Translations under genes and position numbers: made by a program
Assembly (NCBI GenBank): GCA_041739525.1
Contig: JBGSNQ010000135.1
Coordinates: forward strand, 1-64,000
Direction: 5' to 3'
From: DATJGR01 sp041739525
GTDB lineage: Bacteria > Pseudomonadota > Gammaproteobacteria > Pseudomonadales > Azotimanducaceae
DNA length: 64,000 nt
Shown: piece after piece, positions 62,494 through 64,000 of the stretch
Numbering within the stretch: position 1 is the stretch's first letter
How the letters are laid out: every line of letters starts with the position of its first letter
Notes under the pieces: model-generated
The model's input: only the letters and a program-made list of their open reading frames with translations
What the model was told of the DNA's origin: nothing
The model's database searches: none

Positions 62494-63324
62494 TTACTGA
62501 TCGGCGGTACTTGCAGCGACGGGTGTAAGTGCCTTACCGGGCAGCACTACGGCCACCACTCTGCGATTGCGCTCTCGCCCCTCTTTCGTCGCGTTAGTCG
62601 CGATCGGCTTGGTTTCACCGAACGCTTTTGCCGATACTCGCGCGGCGTCGATGCCGAGATCGGCTATCAGAACGTTCGCCACTGCTTCGGCGCGCGCTTT
62701 CGACATCTTCATGTTGTAAGACGTTGGGCCACTGTCGTCGGTGTGCCCCTCGATGACCACCGTCGTCTCCGGATACTGGGTGATCAACGCGGCAGCTTCT
62801 GCGAGGGCGCTGCGAGGATCGCCGATGATCTTCGCGGAACCGGTCTCGAACGTGAGCAGCAGGGTGTACTCCTGTGCCACCGCGAGCCGCGGGCGACAAC
62901 CGGTTGCGTCGACCGGCTCGCCGTAAGGGCTGTCGGGACAGAGGTCCGCAGGACCGACCACACCGTCGCCGTCGGGATCGATCGGGCATCCTGTGGCATC
63001 TACTTGTTTGCCTTGTTCTGTATCGGGACACGTATCGACGGTATCGATCACGCCATCGCTGTCGCTATCGGGCGGCGGCGCAGTCGATTGGGGTTCCGCC
63101 GTATCGGTCGACGACAGCTGCGTGTCTGGGTCTGCAGGTGACTCGGAAGCCGCGGGTGCGTCTGAAGCCGCTGTTTGATCGGCTGCGTCGTCGGTCGGCG
63201 CCGCAACCTCGATTTCGGGTGCCCCCGTTGAACGTTCCGGCACCCCTCCGGGGCCTCCTTCGCCGCATCCCGACAGGCAACCAAACAGGCCACACAGCAA
63301 CAGGCCGACCATCAGCGGGTGCAC
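62494..63324 (-). CDS. OmpA family lipoprotein with thrombospondin type 3-like repeats
   Basis: A 276-residue peptidoglycan-associated outer-membrane lipoprotein. The lipobox lies in FGCLSGC (about residue 20). A Ser/Ala/Asp/Pro-rich spacer leads to calcium-binding TSP3-type repeats (DSDSDGVIDTVDTCPDTEQG, DPDGDGVVGPADLCPDSPYG; about 85-145) and a C-terminal OmpA domain (about 155-265: VVIEGHTDDSGPTSYNMKMSKARAEAV.., FGETKPIATNATKEGRERNRRV). GTG 63324 has AGGAG upstream; an ATG 30 bp before it is possible. It follows the ABC exporter gene. Confidence 0.92.
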   Translation of the reverse strand: MHPLMVGLLLCGLFGCLSGCGEGGPGGVPERSTGAPEIEVAAPTDDAADQTAASDAPAASESPADPDTQLSSTDTAEPQSTAPPPDSDSDGVIDTVDTCPDTEQGKQVDATGCPIDPDGDGVVGPADLCPDSPYGEPVDATGCRPRLAVAQEYTLLLTFETGSAKIIGDPRSALAEAAALITQYPETTVVIEGHTDDSGPTSYNMKMSKARAEAVANVLIADLGIDAARVSAKAFGETKPIATNATKEGRERNRRVVAVVLPGKALTPVAASTADQ

Positions 63325-63354
63325 GCGGAGCTCCTGTTCACGCCGCAAGATCAT

Positions 63355-64000
63355 TCATGCCGCGGTGTCCTGGAATTGTAATTCATAGAGTGTTCGATAT
63401 ACCCCGGGGCGCGATAGCAACTCTTCGTGCGTGCCGACTTCCTTCACCTCGCCGTGTTGCAGAACCAGAACGCGGTCTGCCTCCTGAATCGTCTGCAATC
63501 GGTGCGCAATCACAATCGACGTACGGTCCTTCGTCAAGACGCGCAACGCGTCCTGTATCAACAATTCGGTTTCGGTGTCGATACTGGCGGTCGCTTCGTC
63601 CAACACCAGGATTTCCGGATCAGCTGCCAGCACGCGCGCGAACGCGAGCAGTTGCCGCTGCCCTTGCGACAGATTCTGGCCGCGTTCGATCAGCGGTTCG
63701 TCGTAGCCGCCAGGCAACCGCATGATGAAATCGTGTGCGTGCACCAGCCGCGCCGCGGTTTCTACTTGCGCGCGGGAGATGCCGGGATTGCCGAGACTGA
63801 TGTTGTCGACGACGCTGCCCGAGAAGACGTGAAAGTCCTGCAGGACGATGCCGATGCGGCGGCGCACCTCGGCGGAAGGAATCTCCATCAGATCGATGTC
63901 ATCGAGGAACATCTGTCCCGGCGCGAAATCGTAGAAACGCGCCAACAGGCGAATGACGGTGCTCTTACCCGACCCGGTGGCGCCCACGATGGCGAGTTTC
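63355..64000 (-). CDS. ABC exporter ATP-binding/permease protein, 3' part
   Basis: The C-terminal 215 residues of an ABC exporter (MsbA/MdlB type, probably fused permease-ATPase); the 5' part lies beyond the window. Seen: Walker A VGATGSGKST near the right edge, Q-loop GIVLQDFHVFSG, signature NLSQGQRQLLAFARVLA (LSGGQ read as LSQGQ), Walker B ILVLDEATASID and the H-loop IAHRLQTI. The ATPase half is intact. Its stop is 31 bp before the OmpA-type gene start, so they may share a transcript. Confidence 0.93.
   Translation of the reverse strand, partial: KLAIVGATGSGKSTVIRLLARFYDFAPGQMFLDDIDLMEIPSAEVRRRIGIVLQDFHVFSGSVVDNISLGNPGISRAQVETAARLVHAHDFIMRLPGGYDEPLIERGQNLSQGQRQLLAFARVLAADPEILVLDEATASIDTETELLIQDALRVLTKDRTSIVIAHRLQTIQEADRVLVLQHGEVKEVGTHEELLSRPGVYRTLYELQFQDTAA

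Overview
The window is GC-rich DNA with dense genes and short gaps. Gene content points to a gammaproteobacterium: a DUF2058 (YaiL-type) protein, a YbiT-type ABC-F ATPase, Mla lipid transport, TonB-dependent uptake and many secondary catabolic enzymes (phytanoyl-CoA-type dioxygenases, luciferase-like flavoproteins, CoA transferase, serine beta-lactamase-fold hydrolases, epoxide hydrolase). I cannot fix the genus. There are no phage genes, insertion sequences, rRNA, recognisable tRNA or CRISPR arrays.

Layout. 1-1165: no gene; an unusual cluster of about 100-140 bp inverted-repeat elements in two divergent sets. 1166-5086 (-): four-gene operon of an exported protein, a PIG-L deacetylase, a DegT/DnrJ-type PLP enzyme and a glycerol-1-phosphate-dehydrogenase-like enzyme. 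5224-8720 (+): Mla-type lipid transport operon. 8692-11244: a truncated flavoprotein gene, a Fur box and an iron-linked membrane operon whose PepSY gene is frameshifted. 11370-17310: dihaem cytochrome, DUF6607 protein, DUF4387 plus a frameshifted AtuA-type gene, and a CitMHS transporter. 17345-22010 (-): methyltransferase remnant, then a sugar-oxidation operon (ThuA, nitroreductase, two Gfo/Idh/MocA dehydrogenases, a TIM-barrel protein). 22168-29689: luciferase-like oxidoreductase, membrane protein, PhyH oxygenase, then FAH / DUF2783 / FAD monooxygenase / metallo-hydrolase (aromatic catabolism) and an epoxide hydrolase. 29699-32440: a large low-complexity lipoprotein. 32447-35627: decayed PhyH, AI-2E-type permease, NTF2-like protein, GST remnant and TetR regulator.

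35646-42197 has a nitrogen theme: a glutaminase-STAS-cNMP fusion with two NtrC-like boxes upstream, tryptophan-tryptophylquinone amine dehydrogenase subunits (MauA, MauB), and a divergent TonB receptor with a small cytochrome c. The usual Mau maturation genes are absent. 42266-50911: membrane proteins, two beta-lactamase-fold hydrolases, an epoxide hydrolase remnant, CoA transferase, SDR, a nested inverted repeat, exonuclease III and a duplicated YjbR protein. 51053-62029: small proteins, ornithine-type decarboxylase, pirin, amidohydrolase / luciferase-like / GMC cluster, DUF2058, YbiT, and a PPOX-luciferase-like pair. 62073-64000: small protein, OmpA-type lipoprotein and the 3' part of an ABC exporter.

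A recurring theme is gene decay: five gene remnants and two frameshifted genes lie among intact operons. The least explained elements are the 247-1050 repeat cluster, the 1166-5086 operon and the amine dehydrogenase locus without its maturation genes.
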